A DNA stretch of 64,000 nt from Saprospiraceae bacterium (GTDB taxonomy: Bacteria > Bacteroidota > Bacteroidia > Chitinophagales > Saprospiraceae). The notes beneath the pieces were generated by a model. That model did not search any database. It had not been told where the DNA came from and saw only the letters and a program-made list of their open reading frames with translations. The translations under genes were made by a program, and so were the position numbers. Where the stretch lies: NCBI GenBank assembly GCA_019187365.1, contig JABARE010000020.1, positions 1 to 64,000 on the forward strand, in the 5' to 3' direction. This document shows positions 1 through 9,449 of the stretch, piece by piece (positions within the stretch are counted from its first letter, which is position 1; each line of letters opens with the position of its first letter).

Positions 1-2
1 TT

Positions 3-3000
3 GATCCTACGGGATACGACGACAACTGTCCGATGGAGACGATCAGCAATGACTATGACATGACGAGCAGTCTTGACGGAAGTGATTTTCCGAAGGGAAC
101 GACGACGGTCGTCTGGACAGTAACGGACATGAGCAACAACACGGCGAGCTGCACCTTCAATGTAGTAGTGAGCGATGTGGAGTTGCCGACGATCAGCTGT
201 CCTTCTAATCCCAGCAACCGCACAACCGACCCGGGGGTATGTGATTACACTACGGTAGGTGGGGAGTTTGATCCGGCCTTTGCAGACAACTGTCCGATGG
301 CAACCATTGAAAACGACTACAACAATGCCTCGACCCTTGCAGGCGCGGTATTCCCGGTTGGCACGACGACGGTAGAATGGACGGTTACGGATATGAGCGG
401 CAACACCAAAACCTGTGCGTTTGACGTGGTGGTAGTCGACGACGAGCTGCCTACAGTCACCTGTCCGCCCAATGTTACCCTGACAGCAACCAGTGGGACC
501 TGCCAGCAGATCCACTCATGGACAGTGCCTGTTCCGGCTGACAACTGCGGCGTGGCCTCCATGACGGTTTCCACCAGCAACCCTTCGGTGGTGATCGTCA
601 CCATAGGGACGTCTTCCTTTGCGCTCTTCCCGGTCGGCACGACCACCGTGACCTACCTGGTCACCGATGTCAACGGGAATACGAACACCTGTTCGTTTAC
701 GGTACTCGTTAAGGATACTGAAAATCCCGTCATTACGGGATGCCCGTCGAACATCGGACCTCTCGGCAATGATCCGGGCCTGTGCGGACGGACAGTGAGT
801 TGGACGGCACCAACCGCTTCGGATAATTGTCCGGGCGTATCCCTGGCAACCACACACTTCCCGGGCAGTTTCTTTGCAATAGGGACCACGATGGTCACCT
901 ATACGGCAACGGATGCAGGTGGCCTCACGGCAACATGCTCATTTACCGTAACCATTGAGGATACAGAGGATCCCGCCATTACCTGTCCGGCCGATATGAC
1001 CGTTGGAACAGATCCCGGCAGTTGTGACGCCGTGGTGAGCTATACCGCTCCGGTGGGCACAGACAACTGTCCGGGTGCAAGCACCTCGCAGATTGCCGGA
1101 CTGGCGAGCGGGGCGACCTTCCCAATCGGTACGACGACCAATACCTTCCGCGTAACCGACGGAGCCGGAAATTCAACCACCTGTAGCTTCGACGTGACCG
1201 TGGAAGACGACGAGGCACCTTCCATTACCTGCCCGGCGAGCACCACGGTCGATACCGATCCGGGTGTTTGCACGGCTGTTGTGAGCTATACCGCTCCGGT
1301 AGGAACCGATAATTGTCCTGGCGCATCGACGGTACAAACCAGCGGATTGGCCAGCGGATCGTCTTTCCCATTGGGAACGACGACCAATACCTTCCGCGTA
1401 ACCGACGGAGCCGGGAATTCAACCACCTGTAGCTTCGACGTGACCGTTGAAGACAACGAGGATCCCGGAATTTCATGTGAACCTGCACAGACCATTGTGC
1501 TCAATGGCAGTTGCCAACTGCTGGTTCCGGATTTGACAGACGGAGCCTCTGCAATGGATAACTGTTCTGCAGGGTTTACCTGGACCCAAAGCCCGGCTTC
1601 CGGTAGCTTGCTGGCTTCCGGCGACGGCACAACTCATACGGTTACTGTGACGGTTGACGACGGCAACGGAAACACTGCTACCTGCACCGTAGTGCTCACT
1701 GGAGACGATACGACTCCACCTTCCGTGACCTGTGAAGGACCTCAGACCATTGTGCTCAATGCCTCATGCGAACTAGTCGTGCCCGACCTGACCGATGGAG
1801 CAACGGGCAGTGATAATTGCGGTAGCTTGAGTTGGAGCCAATCGCCCACCGCCTCAACTGCCCTGGCATCCGGGGAAGGAACTACACATACCGTAACGGT
1901 TACAGCCAGCGATGGAAATGGAAATACTGCTACCTGCACCGTGGTCCTCACTGGCGACGATGCAACCCCTCCAACGCCAGTCTGCGAAACCCCTCAAACG
2001 ATCACACTGACTGGGGCTTGCATACTGACCGTTCCCAATTTGGTTGATATGGCTACAGCGACTGATAATTGCTCTTCGAGCTTTACCTGGTCTCAAAGCC
2101 CCATTGCCGGAACAGGCCTGACTTCCGGAGAAGGGACAACCCATACCGTGACGGTAACGGTTTCCGACGGAAATGGCAACACGGCAACCTGCACCACGGT
2201 GCTGACCGGCGACGACGTGACGCCACCTACTCCTGTATGCGAGGCGCCACAGACGATTGCACTCGACGCAGATTGCGAATTGCTGGTTCCTGACTTGACT
2301 GATGGGGCAGTTGTTTTAGATAATTGTTCAACGAGCTTTACCTGGAGCCAGTCGCCTGCAGCAGGCAGTGAGCTGGCCTCAGGCGAAGGCACGACCCATA
2401 CGGTGACAGTGACCGTTTCAGATGGCAACGGCAACAGCGCGACTTGCACGACGGTCCTCACAGGCGATGATGCAACTTCGCCTTCGATTAGTTGCGAGCC
2501 AGGCCAAACCGTTATTTTGTCAGCACTTTGCTTATTGTCAGTGCCCGATGTACTCGACGGCTCCGTAGGCAGCGACAATTGCGGAAGCCTGACCTGGAGT
2601 CAGTCCCCGACACTGGGAACGCTGCTGTCTTCCGGAGAAGGCGCAACACATACGGTGACGGTAACAGCCGACGACGGCAACGGCAACACTTCTACTTGTA
2701 CGGTGGTGCTGACGGGTGACGACGCGACACCTCCAGTGCCGACCTGCGAAGGACCACAAACCATCGTTCTCGATGCAGATTGCGAATTGCTGGTGCCCGA
2801 TCTGACAGACGGCGCTACTGCTACGGATAACTGTTCTTCGAGCTTCTATTGGAGCCAGTCACCTACAGCTGGTGCAGAACTGGCATCAGGAGAAGGTACG
2901 ACCCATACGGTGACGGTAACGGCCGACGACGGCAACGGCAACACTTCTACCTGCACGGTGGTGCTTACAGGCGACGACACAACGCCTCCTGTACCGACCT

Positions 3001-6000
3001 GCGAGAGTGCACAGACCATCACACTCGATGCCGAATGCGAATTGCTGGTGCCTGACCTTACCGACATGGCTTCGGCGCTCGATAATTGCTCTTCTAGCTT
3101 TACTTGGGGTCAATCTCCTGCTGCCGGGGCCGAACTTGCCTCAGGCGAGGGGACGACCCATACCGTGACGGTAACGGCCGACGATGGAAACGGAAACAGT
3201 GCAACGTGCACCGTCGTACTGACGGGGGACGACGTAACAGCACCCTCTATCAGTTGCGAAAGCCCGCAATCGGTGAGCCTGGATGCCACGTGTAAATTGC
3301 CAGTACCTGATTTGACAGATGATGCTGCGGGCAGCGACAACTGCGGTAGCCTAAGCTGGAGCCAGTCACCTACAATGGGAACATTGCTAACGTCCGGCGA
3401 AGGGGTAAGCCATACTGTTACCGTTACGGCCGACGACGGCAACGGAAATACGACTACCTGCACAGTGGTGCTGACGGGTGATGACGATACCCCGCCGGTT
3501 CCAAGCTGCGAAGGGCCACAAACCATTGCCCTCGATGCTGAATGCGAGCTACTCGTTCCCGACCTGACCGATGGCGCTTCCGCTACAGATAATTGTTCGT
3601 TGAGCTTCTACTGGAGCCAGTCTCCTACTTCGGGCACCGAACTGGCTTCCGGAGAGGGTACGACCCACACAATAACGGTTACAGTTGATGACACCAACGG
3701 AAATACTTCGACCTGTACGGTGGTGTTAACCGGCGACGACGTAACTGCGCCTTCCATCAGTTGCGAGGGGCCGGCAACCATTGCGCTCAACGCAAGCTGT
3801 GAGCTGGCGGTTCCGGACTTGACGGATGGTGCACTGGGCAGCGATAACTGCAGCAGCCTCAGTTGGAGCCAGTCACCTACTATGGGAACACTGCTGTCTT
3901 CCGGAGAAGGGACTACGCATACCGTGACCGTATCGGCAACCGATGGCAACGGCAACACCTCCACCTGCACAGTGGTACTTACGGGCGACGACGTGACCCC
4001 GCCGGTACCAAGCTGCGAAGGGGCACAAACCATTGCGCTCGATGCTGAATGCGAACTGCTGGTACCCGATCTGACTGACGGCGCTACTGCAACAGATAAC
4101 TGTGCGACGAGCTTCTACTGGAGCCAGTCGCCTACTTCGGGCACCGAGCTGGCATCCGGAGAGGGCATGACCCACACCGTGACGGTAACAGTTGACGATG
4201 GCAACGGAAATACTTCGACCTGCACTGTAGTACTGACCGGCGACGATACAACGCCTCCGGTACCGGTCTGCGAAGGGCCGGAAACCATTTCACTCAACGC
4301 CGCGTGCATCCTTGTGGTCACCAACGTCATCGACATGGTTTCTGCAACCGATAATTGCTCTTCCAGTTTCACCTGGTCACAGAGTCCGATCGCAGGATCT
4401 GCTCTGGCTTCCGGTGAAGGGGTGTCGCACACCATTACCGTAACGGTAAGCGATGGCAACGGCAACAGCGCCACGTGTACCACCGTGCTAACGGGCGACG
4501 ACGTGACGCCTCCAACTCCGATTTGCGAAGGACCGCAGACGGTCAGCCTCAACGGCGACTGCGAACTGCCGGTTCCGGATCTGACGGATATGGCAGTGGC
4601 CATCGACAATTGCTCTTCGAGCTTTACCTGGAGCCAATCGCCTGGAGCTGGTGCTGAACTCCCATCGGGTGAGGGCGTGACGCATACCGTGACGGTTACA
4701 GCCGACGACGGCAATGGAAATACGGCCACTTGTACGGTGGTGCTGACGGGCGACGACGACACATCGCCGTCGATCAGTTGCGAAGCTGCTCAATCGGTCA
4801 GCCTCACCTCCCTGTGCCAACTGGTAGTACCGGATGTTTTGGATGGTTCTACCGGCAGCGACAACTGCGGAAGCCTCAGCTGGAGCCAGTCGCCAACACT
4901 TGGTACCATACTTGCTTCAGACGAAGGCGTAACGCATACGGTAACCGTAACGGCAGATGACGGCAACGGCAATACTTCTAGCTGCACGGTGGTACTGACG
5001 GGCGACGATACGACGCCTCCGGTGCCGACCTGCGAAGGACCACAAACCATCGTTCTCGATGCAGAATGCGAATTGCTGGTGCCCGATCTTACAGACGGAG
5101 CTTCCGCTACGGATAACTGTTCTTCGAGCTTCTATTGGAGTCAGTCTCCTACTGCTGGCGCCGAGCTGGCATCTGGTGAAGGCACGACCCATACGATTAC
5201 CATAACAGCCGACGATGGAAACGGCAATACTGCCACCTGCACGGTGGTGCTGACGGGTGACGATACGACACCTCCGGTACCGACCTGCGAAGCGGCTCAG
5301 ACCATAATGCTCGATGCCGAGTGCGACTTGCTGGTGCCCGATGTCACCGATGGATCTACCGCAGACGACAACTGTGCGACCAGCTTCTATTGGAGTCAGT
5401 CGCCAACTGCCGGTACGGAGTTGGCATCAGGGGAGGGTACGACACATACCGTAACCGTAACCGTAGATGATACCAACGGCAATACAGCAACGTGCACCGT
5501 CGTACTGACAGGCGACGATACCACACCTCCGGCACCTGTCTGTGAAGGACCACAGGATGTCACCCTCGACGTGGATTGTGAACTGGTGGTGCTGAACCTG
5601 ATCGATGGCGCTACCGTAACGGATAATTGCTCCAGCAGCTTTACCTGGGCTCAATCTCCGGCCGCAGGCGCATCCTTGCCTTCTGCACACAACATGACCC
5701 ATACGGTCACCGTCACGGTGGACGATGGCAACGGCAATTCGGCTACCTGCACGACCGTGCTCACCGGCAAGGACGTGACCTATCCGACAATGACCTGTCC
5801 GGCTAATCTGATGCGTGGAATGGATGAAGGGCTTTGCCGCTATACGGTGGGCGGAGCGTATTCTGGTGGACCCGGTGAGTTTGATGGCTCTGCATCCGAC
5901 AACTGTGGAGTGGTCAGCAAAACCTGGGTACTGACAGGAGTCGAAACGGGCTCTGGTTCTGGCAGCCTCGACGGACAGCTCTGGAAGAAAGGGGTAACCA

Positions 6001-6920
6001 CCGTAACGTGGACGGCTACTGATGCCGCAGGCAATTCTACGACCTGCAGCTTTATGGTGGAAGTGAAAGACCTCGAGCCGCCATCGATCACCTGCCCGCC
6101 GAATATTACGGTCACCACACTCCCCGGACAGTGTTCTGTACCGGCTGGGTCGGTATCGCTGGGCACACCAACGGTTTCCGACAATTGTGGTGTGAAATAC
6201 CCGATCACCAACAATTCTCCGGCTTCCTACCCGGTTGGAGTCACAACGGTTAAATGGACGGTGAAAGACTCGAGCAACAACAAGAACACGTGCAACCAGA
6301 AGGTAACGGTGATCGCATACAACTGTGGCCAGCCGGTTAATGTGTACCACTACGACACGACAACCAGCTCCGCCAAGATCGCCTGGAGTGCAGGATTGTG
6401 CGCAACGTCGTATCAGCTGCGCATCCGCAAGGAGATCAGCCCCGGTGTTTGGGGTCCATGGAGTAGCTGGACGGCTGCTTCCGGACCTGGAAACAAACAT
6501 TCGTTTACAGGCCTCGACGACGGTTCGTATTACCACTACCAGATCCGCTCGAAGTGCGGTACAACATACTCTAACATTGTAAACGGCTGGTTCTTCACGC
6601 TGACGGCTTTTGCTGGTACGGAGGAGCGCGATCGCAACGATGACCAGAAGGAGTACGTTTATCGCCCGGTTGACGTAGAGTTGGTACCCAACCCGGCAAG
6701 TGTGGTGACGAAAGTCTTCATTACTGGTTTCGACCAGCGGGTGAAGGAAGTGACCATGATGGATCTTTTGGGTAAGAAGGTATTTAGCGTTAAGCTGAAG
6801 CCCAACCAGAACATCCTCGAACTCGACATGAATGTGCTGGAAGCACGCAGCGGAATGTACCTCATCCAGGTATCCGACGGCTACCAGCAACGGACCGAAC
6901 AGCTCATCATCGAGCGTTAA
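3..6920 (+). CDS. Giant HYR-repeat secreted protein with T9SS sorting domain (5' partial)
   Basis: The frame is already open at base 3 and reads as HYR-type sequence before the first in-frame ATG at 33, so the true start lies upstream of the window. The 2305 visible residues hold HYR (hyalin-repeat, Ig-like) modules to about residue 490, then 17 tandem cysteine-paired repeats of about 84 residues (each begins CE.xQTI.L and ends CT.VLTGDD), two more HYR modules, a fibronectin type III-like domain (about 2110-2200), and a type A T9SS C-terminal domain starting VELVPNPAS and ending in QLIIER. No transmembrane segment is visible. By family knowledge such proteins are exported by T9SS and anchored or released at the surface; an adhesin or matrix role is inference. 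The repeats are so alike at DNA level that copy number probably varies. No catalytic domain was seen. Confidence 0.93.
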   Translation, partial: DPTGYDDNCPMETISNDYDMTSSLDGSDFPKGTTTVVWTVTDMSNNTASCTFNVVVSDVELPTISCPSNPSNRTTDPGVCDYTTVGGEFDPAFADNCPMATIENDYNNASTLAGAVFPVGTTTVEWTVTDMSGNTKTCAFDVVVVDDELPTVTCPPNVTLTATSGTCQQIHSWTVPVPADNCGVASMTVSTSNPSVVIVTIGTSSFALFPVGTTTVTYLVTDVNGNTNTCSFTVLVKDTENPVITGCPSNIGPLGNDPGLCGRTVSWTAPTASDNCPGVSLATTHFPGSFFAIGTTMVTYTATDAGGLTATCSFTVTIEDTEDPAITCPADMTVGTDPGSCDAVVSYTAPVGTDNCPGASTSQIAGLASGATFPIGTTTNTFRVTDGAGNSTTCSFDVTVEDDEAPSITCPASTTVDTDPGVCTAVVSYTAPVGTDNCPGASTVQTSGLASGSSFPLGTTTNTFRVTDGAGNSTTCSFDVTVEDNEDPGISCEPAQTIVLNGSCQLLVPDLTDGASAMDNCSAGFTWTQSPASGSLLASGDGTTHTVTVTVDDGNGNTATCTVVLTGDDTTPPSVTCEGPQTIVLNASCELVVPDLTDGATGSDNCGSLSWSQSPTASTALASGEGTTHTVTVTASDGNGNTATCTVVLTGDDATPPTPVCETPQTITLTGACILTVPNLVDMATATDNCSSSFTWSQSPIAGTGLTSGEGTTHTVTVTVSDGNGNTATCTTVLTGDDVTPPTPVCEAPQTIALDADCELLVPDLTDGAVVLDNCSTSFTWSQSPAAGSELASGEGTTHTVTVTVSDGNGNSATCTTVLTGDDATSPSISCEPGQTVILSALCLLSVPDVLDGSVGSDNCGSLTWSQSPTLGTLLSSGEGATHTVTVTADDGNGNTSTCTVVLTGDDATPPVPTCEGPQTIVLDADCELLVPDLTDGATATDNCSSSFYWSQSPTAGAELASGEGTTHTVTVTADDGNGNTSTCTVVLTGDDTTPPVPTCESAQTITLDAECELLVPDLTDMASALDNCSSSFTWGQSPAAGAELASGEGTTHTVTVTADDGNGNSATCTVVLTGDDVTAPSISCESPQSVSLDATCKLPVPDLTDDAAGSDNCGSLSWSQSPTMGTLLTSGEGVSHTVTVTADDGNGNTTTCTVVLTGDDDTPPVPSCEGPQTIALDAECELLVPDLTDGASATDNCSLSFYWSQSPTSGTELASGEGTTHTITVTVDDTNGNTSTCTVVLTGDDVTAPSISCEGPATIALNASCELAVPDLTDGALGSDNCSSLSWSQSPTMGTLLSSGEGTTHTVTVSATDGNGNTSTCTVVLTGDDVTPPVPSCEGAQTIALDAECELLVPDLTDGATATDNCATSFYWSQSPTSGTELASGEGMTHTVTVTVDDGNGNTSTCTVVLTGDDTTPPVPVCEGPETISLNAACILVVTNVIDMVSATDNCSSSFTWSQSPIAGSALASGEGVSHTITVTVSDGNGNSATCTTVLTGDDVTPPTPICEGPQTVSLNGDCELPVPDLTDMAVAIDNCSSSFTWSQSPGAGAELPSGEGVTHTVTVTADDGNGNTATCTVVLTGDDDTSPSISCEAAQSVSLTSLCQLVVPDVLDGSTGSDNCGSLSWSQSPTLGTILASDEGVTHTVTVTADDGNGNTSSCTVVLTGDDTTPPVPTCEGPQTIVLDAECELLVPDLTDGASATDNCSSSFYWSQSPTAGAELASGEGTTHTITITADDGNGNTATCTVVLTGDDTTPPVPTCEAAQTIMLDAECDLLVPDVTDGSTADDNCATSFYWSQSPTAGTELASGEGTTHTVTVTVDDTNGNTATCTVVLTGDDTTPPAPVCEGPQDVTLDVDCELVVLNLIDGATVTDNCSSSFTWAQSPAAGASLPSAHNMTHTVTVTVDDGNGNSATCTTVLTGKDVTYPTMTCPANLMRGMDEGLCRYTVGGAYSGGPGEFDGSASDNCGVVSKTWVLTGVETGSGSGSLDGQLWKKGVTTVTWTATDAAGNSTTCSFMVEVKDLEPPSITCPPNITVTTLPGQCSVPAGSVSLGTPTVSDNCGVKYPITNNSPASYPVGVTTVKWTVKDSSNNKNTCNQKVTVIAYNCGQPVNVYHYDTTTSSAKIAWSAGLCATSYQLRIRKEISPGVWGPWSSWTAASGPGNKHSFTGLDDGSYYHYQIRSKCGTTYSNIVNGWFFTLTAFAGTEERDRNDDQKEYVYRPVDVELVPNPASVVTKVFITGFDQRVKEVTMMDLLGKKVFSVKLKPNQNILELDMNVLEARSGMYLIQVSDGYQQRTEQLIIER

Positions 6921-6948
6921 GTCCGGCGCAACTAAATACTGAAATAAA

Positions 6949-6983
6949 GGAAGCGAGCCAATCAGGTTCGCTTCCTTTTTTTT
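6949..6983 (+). terminator. Rho-independent terminator
   Basis: An 11-bp stem (ggaagcgagcc / ggttcgcttcc, one G-T wobble) with a 5-nt loop aatca is followed by eight T residues. It lies 29 bp after the stop of the HYR protein gene. Confidence 0.88.
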
Positions 6984-7063
6984 GGTCACCATCTGCAACT
7001 CGCGAAAAGCTCATTGGAAGGATTGAATCCCAGATTTGTTCCGCGATGCTTGTTGCCAAGAGA

Positions 7064-7285
7064 GACCCCGTAGAGGTCGAACATGAATGGGGTGATGCTA
7101 ATAAGAATTGCCGACCCCGTTGAGGTTATTAATTTGTGGACTGAAAATTATTAAATATTCGACCCCGTCGGGGTCGAACCTTTGTAGCAAGGTGATAATA
7201 GGTATGTCCGACCCCGTCGGGGTCGCACCTTTGTAGAATGACGTGTATAAGAATTACCGAACCCGTCGGGGTCGCACCTTTGTAC
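7064..7285. repeat. Five-unit palindromic repeat array, 49-nt period
   Basis: The palindrome gaccccgtcggggtcg, or a variant of it, starts at 7064, 7113, 7161, 7210 and 7259, giving spacings of 49, 48, 49 and 49 nt. Units 3 to 5 extend the match through acctttgta. The roughly 22-nt stretches between are not alike. Units 1 and 2 are degenerate. No cas gene or leader is present and the spacers are too short for CRISPR. Short frames through it read as Arg/Pro-rich artefacts. Confidence 0.85.
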
Positions 7286-7493
7286 CGAATCTTCGAGGCT
7301 TTGGAAGTGAGCAATGAAATTGAAAAGAAGGGATGCCTGAGTCAAAGAAAATAATTGATCTGCATTAGAACCCGCCGGCAACAACTCACAACAAAACCAG
7401 ATGCAAATAATGTCTTTTTATTTAAAGTTCCTCTGACTCAACGAGCTGTTTTTTGTTCGTTTATGCGCAGCCACTTCTTTTTGTCTTGCCTTT

Positions 7494-7721
7494 AGGGCAA
7501 CTCGAATAACCCACTCTTGCGCCAGCCAGCCCGCACAGGCTCACCCACTCAATGAATTTAGCTTCACAATCCATCGTTGCGGTTCAGTCAGTTATTGCTC
7601 CACATAGCTTCCTTCGCTGCGCCTCGTCTTGCTTTGCTAAATTCATTCTGCTATTAACAGGGAGTGAAGAGAGGTAGCCCTATTCATTCTGGCATCAAAA
7701 TGGAGTTTTTAGACGGGCCCT
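7494..7721. repeat. Composite TIR element, copy A
   Basis: The left end agggcaactcgaataaccca is followed by one 148-bp-type unit (from ttgcgccagccagcccgc) and one 41-bp-type unit (ggcatcaacagggagtgaag-like). The right end is diverged (atggagtttttagacgggccct). The core is nearly identical to the copy at 8440-8665. Confidence 0.8.
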
Positions 7722-7764
7722 TAAATATACTATGAAACCTGATGGCAAAATCCATACGATACTG

Positions 7765-8230
7765 CATTGGGACAGTCAGTCCGCTGGCTGAGCGGAGTCG
7801 AAGCCAAGCGGACAAGAGGCAATACGTTCACGGTGCATAGCAGATGCCAGAAGGTAACTTTTCATTCCTGCATTGGGACAGTCAGTCCGCTGGCTGAGCG
7901 GAGTCGAAGCCAAGCGGACAAGAGGCAATACGTTCACGGTTCATAGCAGATGCCAGATGGTAACTTTTCATTCCTGCATTGGGACAGTCAGTCCGCTGGC
8001 TGAGCGGAGTCGAAGCCAAGCGGACAAGAGGCAATACGTTCACGGTGCATAGCAGATGCCAGAAGGTAACTTTTCATTCCTGCATTGGGACAGTCACTCC
8101 GCTGGCTGAGCGGAGTCGAAGCCAAGCGGACAAGAGGCAATACGTTCACGGTGCATAGCAGATGCCAGAAGGTAACTTTTCATTCCTGCATTGGGACAGT
8201 CACTCCGCTGGCTGAGCGGAGTCGAAGCCA
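7765..8230. repeat. 106-bp tandem repeat, five units
   Basis: Units start with cattgggacagtca at 7765, 7871, 7977, 8083 and 8189, each exactly 106 bp apart; the last is cut short after about 42 bp. Each unit carries the imperfect inverted repeat tggctgagcggagtcgaagc(ca), a hairpin-type sequence I recall as widespread in Bacteroidota genomes. Since 106 is not a multiple of 3, no long frame is conserved through it. The array sits between element copies A and B. Confidence 0.88.
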
Positions 8231-8316
8231 GCGGGTTGTCTTATTACCAAGAGGGATAGCTAAAAGCGATGAATGAGATCGGCGTGAGCGCCTAGCATAC
8301 TGACGAGCTTTCTTTG

Positions 8317-8347
8317 GTTACTTTCTTTTGCGGCAAAAGAAAGTAAC
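8317..8347. repeat. Perfect 15-bp inverted repeat (hairpin)
   Basis: gttactttcttttgc and gcaaaagaaagtaac are exact reverse complements separated by one base. The A/T-rich arms could act as a bidirectional terminator or as a REP-like hairpin. It lies about 85 bp beyond the 106-bp array. Confidence 0.75.
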
Positions 8348-8439
8348 AACCCAATTTACATCGGGCAAACATGAAATGAAGAAGAAACATTACAACAAGG
8401 CAAAAAGCACTGAGCCCCTATCAACAGCCAACTAAATTT

Positions 8440-8665
8440 AGGGCACTTAAAAGCTCCCTCTTGCGCCAGCCAGCCCGCACAGGCTCACCCACTCAATGAA
8501 TTTAGCTTCACAATCCATCGTTGCGGTTCAGTCAGTTATTGCTCCACATAGCTTCCTTCGCTGCGCCTCGTCTTGCTTTGCTAAATTCATTCTGCTATTA
8601 ACAGGGAGTGAAGAGAGGTAGCCCTATTCATTCTGGCATCAGAACTGGGTTATTAGAGGTGCCCT
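8440..8665. repeat. Composite TIR element, copy B
   Basis: Same core as copy A: one 148-bp-type unit followed by one 41-bp-type unit. The right end aactgggttattagaggtgccct is intact, while the left end (agggcacttaaaagctccct) has lost the aataaccc part. The two copies lie in the same orientation and flank the 106-bp array, so recombination between them could delete it. Confidence 0.8.
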
Positions 8666-8929
8666 TCAAGTGACGATTACCCCCTTTCAACAAAACCCCA
8701 TGAAGCGACCCGTTGCAAAAAGAATATAGTAAAATAGTTTACATCTGACAAAACACCAAGGGGAATCCAACCCTTGCCAAAAGCACTAAAAAATTTAGTT
8801 AATTTAGAAAGCTTTCCTTGCTTTACCCATAGGGAAGTTGTATATTTATAGGTTGAAATTGAAATCCCTTCAAGGACGCTGAAGAGGATGGGAGGAATGA
8901 TCATTTATTCACCCGTTAAAAGTTTTGCC

Positions 8930-9367
8930 ATGAAAAAAGTACTTTTAACATCCCACCTACCGTATTGCGCTTTCCTGCTTTTTGTGTTTGTCTTGCCTTC
9001 ATTCCTTGCCGCACAAGGTAAAAACCAAATCGCTGTGCGGGATAAAAAGGGCACCGGCGTTCCCGGTATTGAAGTTATGATCTTTGACCCTGCCAAGCCT
9101 TTGTGCAAATGTGAGGATAGAAAGTGTGTTCCTGCACCGGTTTTGGTAGCCAAAACCGAGAAGAGCGGCATTGCCAAATTTCCTAAAAACCCTTCCGGGC
9201 TGATGCCCAATAAGGGCTACACTGCTACCATTAACATGGTTTGCAAGACTCCGGAGAACGGTTGCGAAGCTCAGCTGCAGCAACCCTGTGGGTGGAACGC
9301 TCCGAATATGATACCATTCCAAACGGATAAGAAGGGCGATTTTAAGGGATTTGACATCCCAAAGTAA
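8930..9367 (+). CDS. Small exported protein of unknown function
   Basis: The ATG at 8930 is preferred over an in-frame ATG at 8888 because it gives a standard signal peptide (MKKVLL, then a hydrophobic stretch ending PSFLAAQG). The mature part (about 120 residues) begins with a motif like those of carboxypeptidase-regulatory-like or CNA-B beta-sandwich modules (VRDKKGTGVPGIEVMIFDP, then KTEKSGIAKFP) and has seven cysteines after the signal peptide. I do not recognise a specific family. It lies just before the large T9SS protein gene on the same strand but has no sorting domain itself. A periplasmic or secreted Ig-like protein is the best description. Confidence 0.7.
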   Translation: MKKVLLTSHLPYCAFLLFVFVLPSFLAAQGKNQIAVRDKKGTGVPGIEVMIFDPAKPLCKCEDRKCVPAPVLVAKTEKSGIAKFPKNPSGLMPNKGYTATINMVCKTPENGCEAQLQQPCGWNAPNMIPFQTDKKGDFKGFDIPK

Positions 9368-9449
9368 TGAGTTAACTGGCGGGGGCTAAACTCCCTGCGG
9401 GTATCTGCGAACCAACATAAAAGAGTTTTTAAAAGAATTTGCGTATCAA

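Noticed and set aside
681..705. acgaac-acct-gttcgt inverted repeat in the HYR gene as another site of the recurring palindrome
   Set aside because: Only the six-base arms match, and the codons (CSFT in a repeated module) explain the sequence; counted as chance.
5427..6998. 523-codon minus-strand frame opposite the HYR gene, and similar long antisense frames (2093-2578, 4115-4762, 30273-31391)
   Set aside because: They mirror repeat structure or high-GC coding DNA on the other strand, give low-complexity or Arg/Val-rich products, and match no family.
7064..7285. CRISPR array
   Set aside because: The inter-repeat DNA is only about 22 nt, the repeats are palindromic and degenerate at one end, and there is no cas gene or leader.
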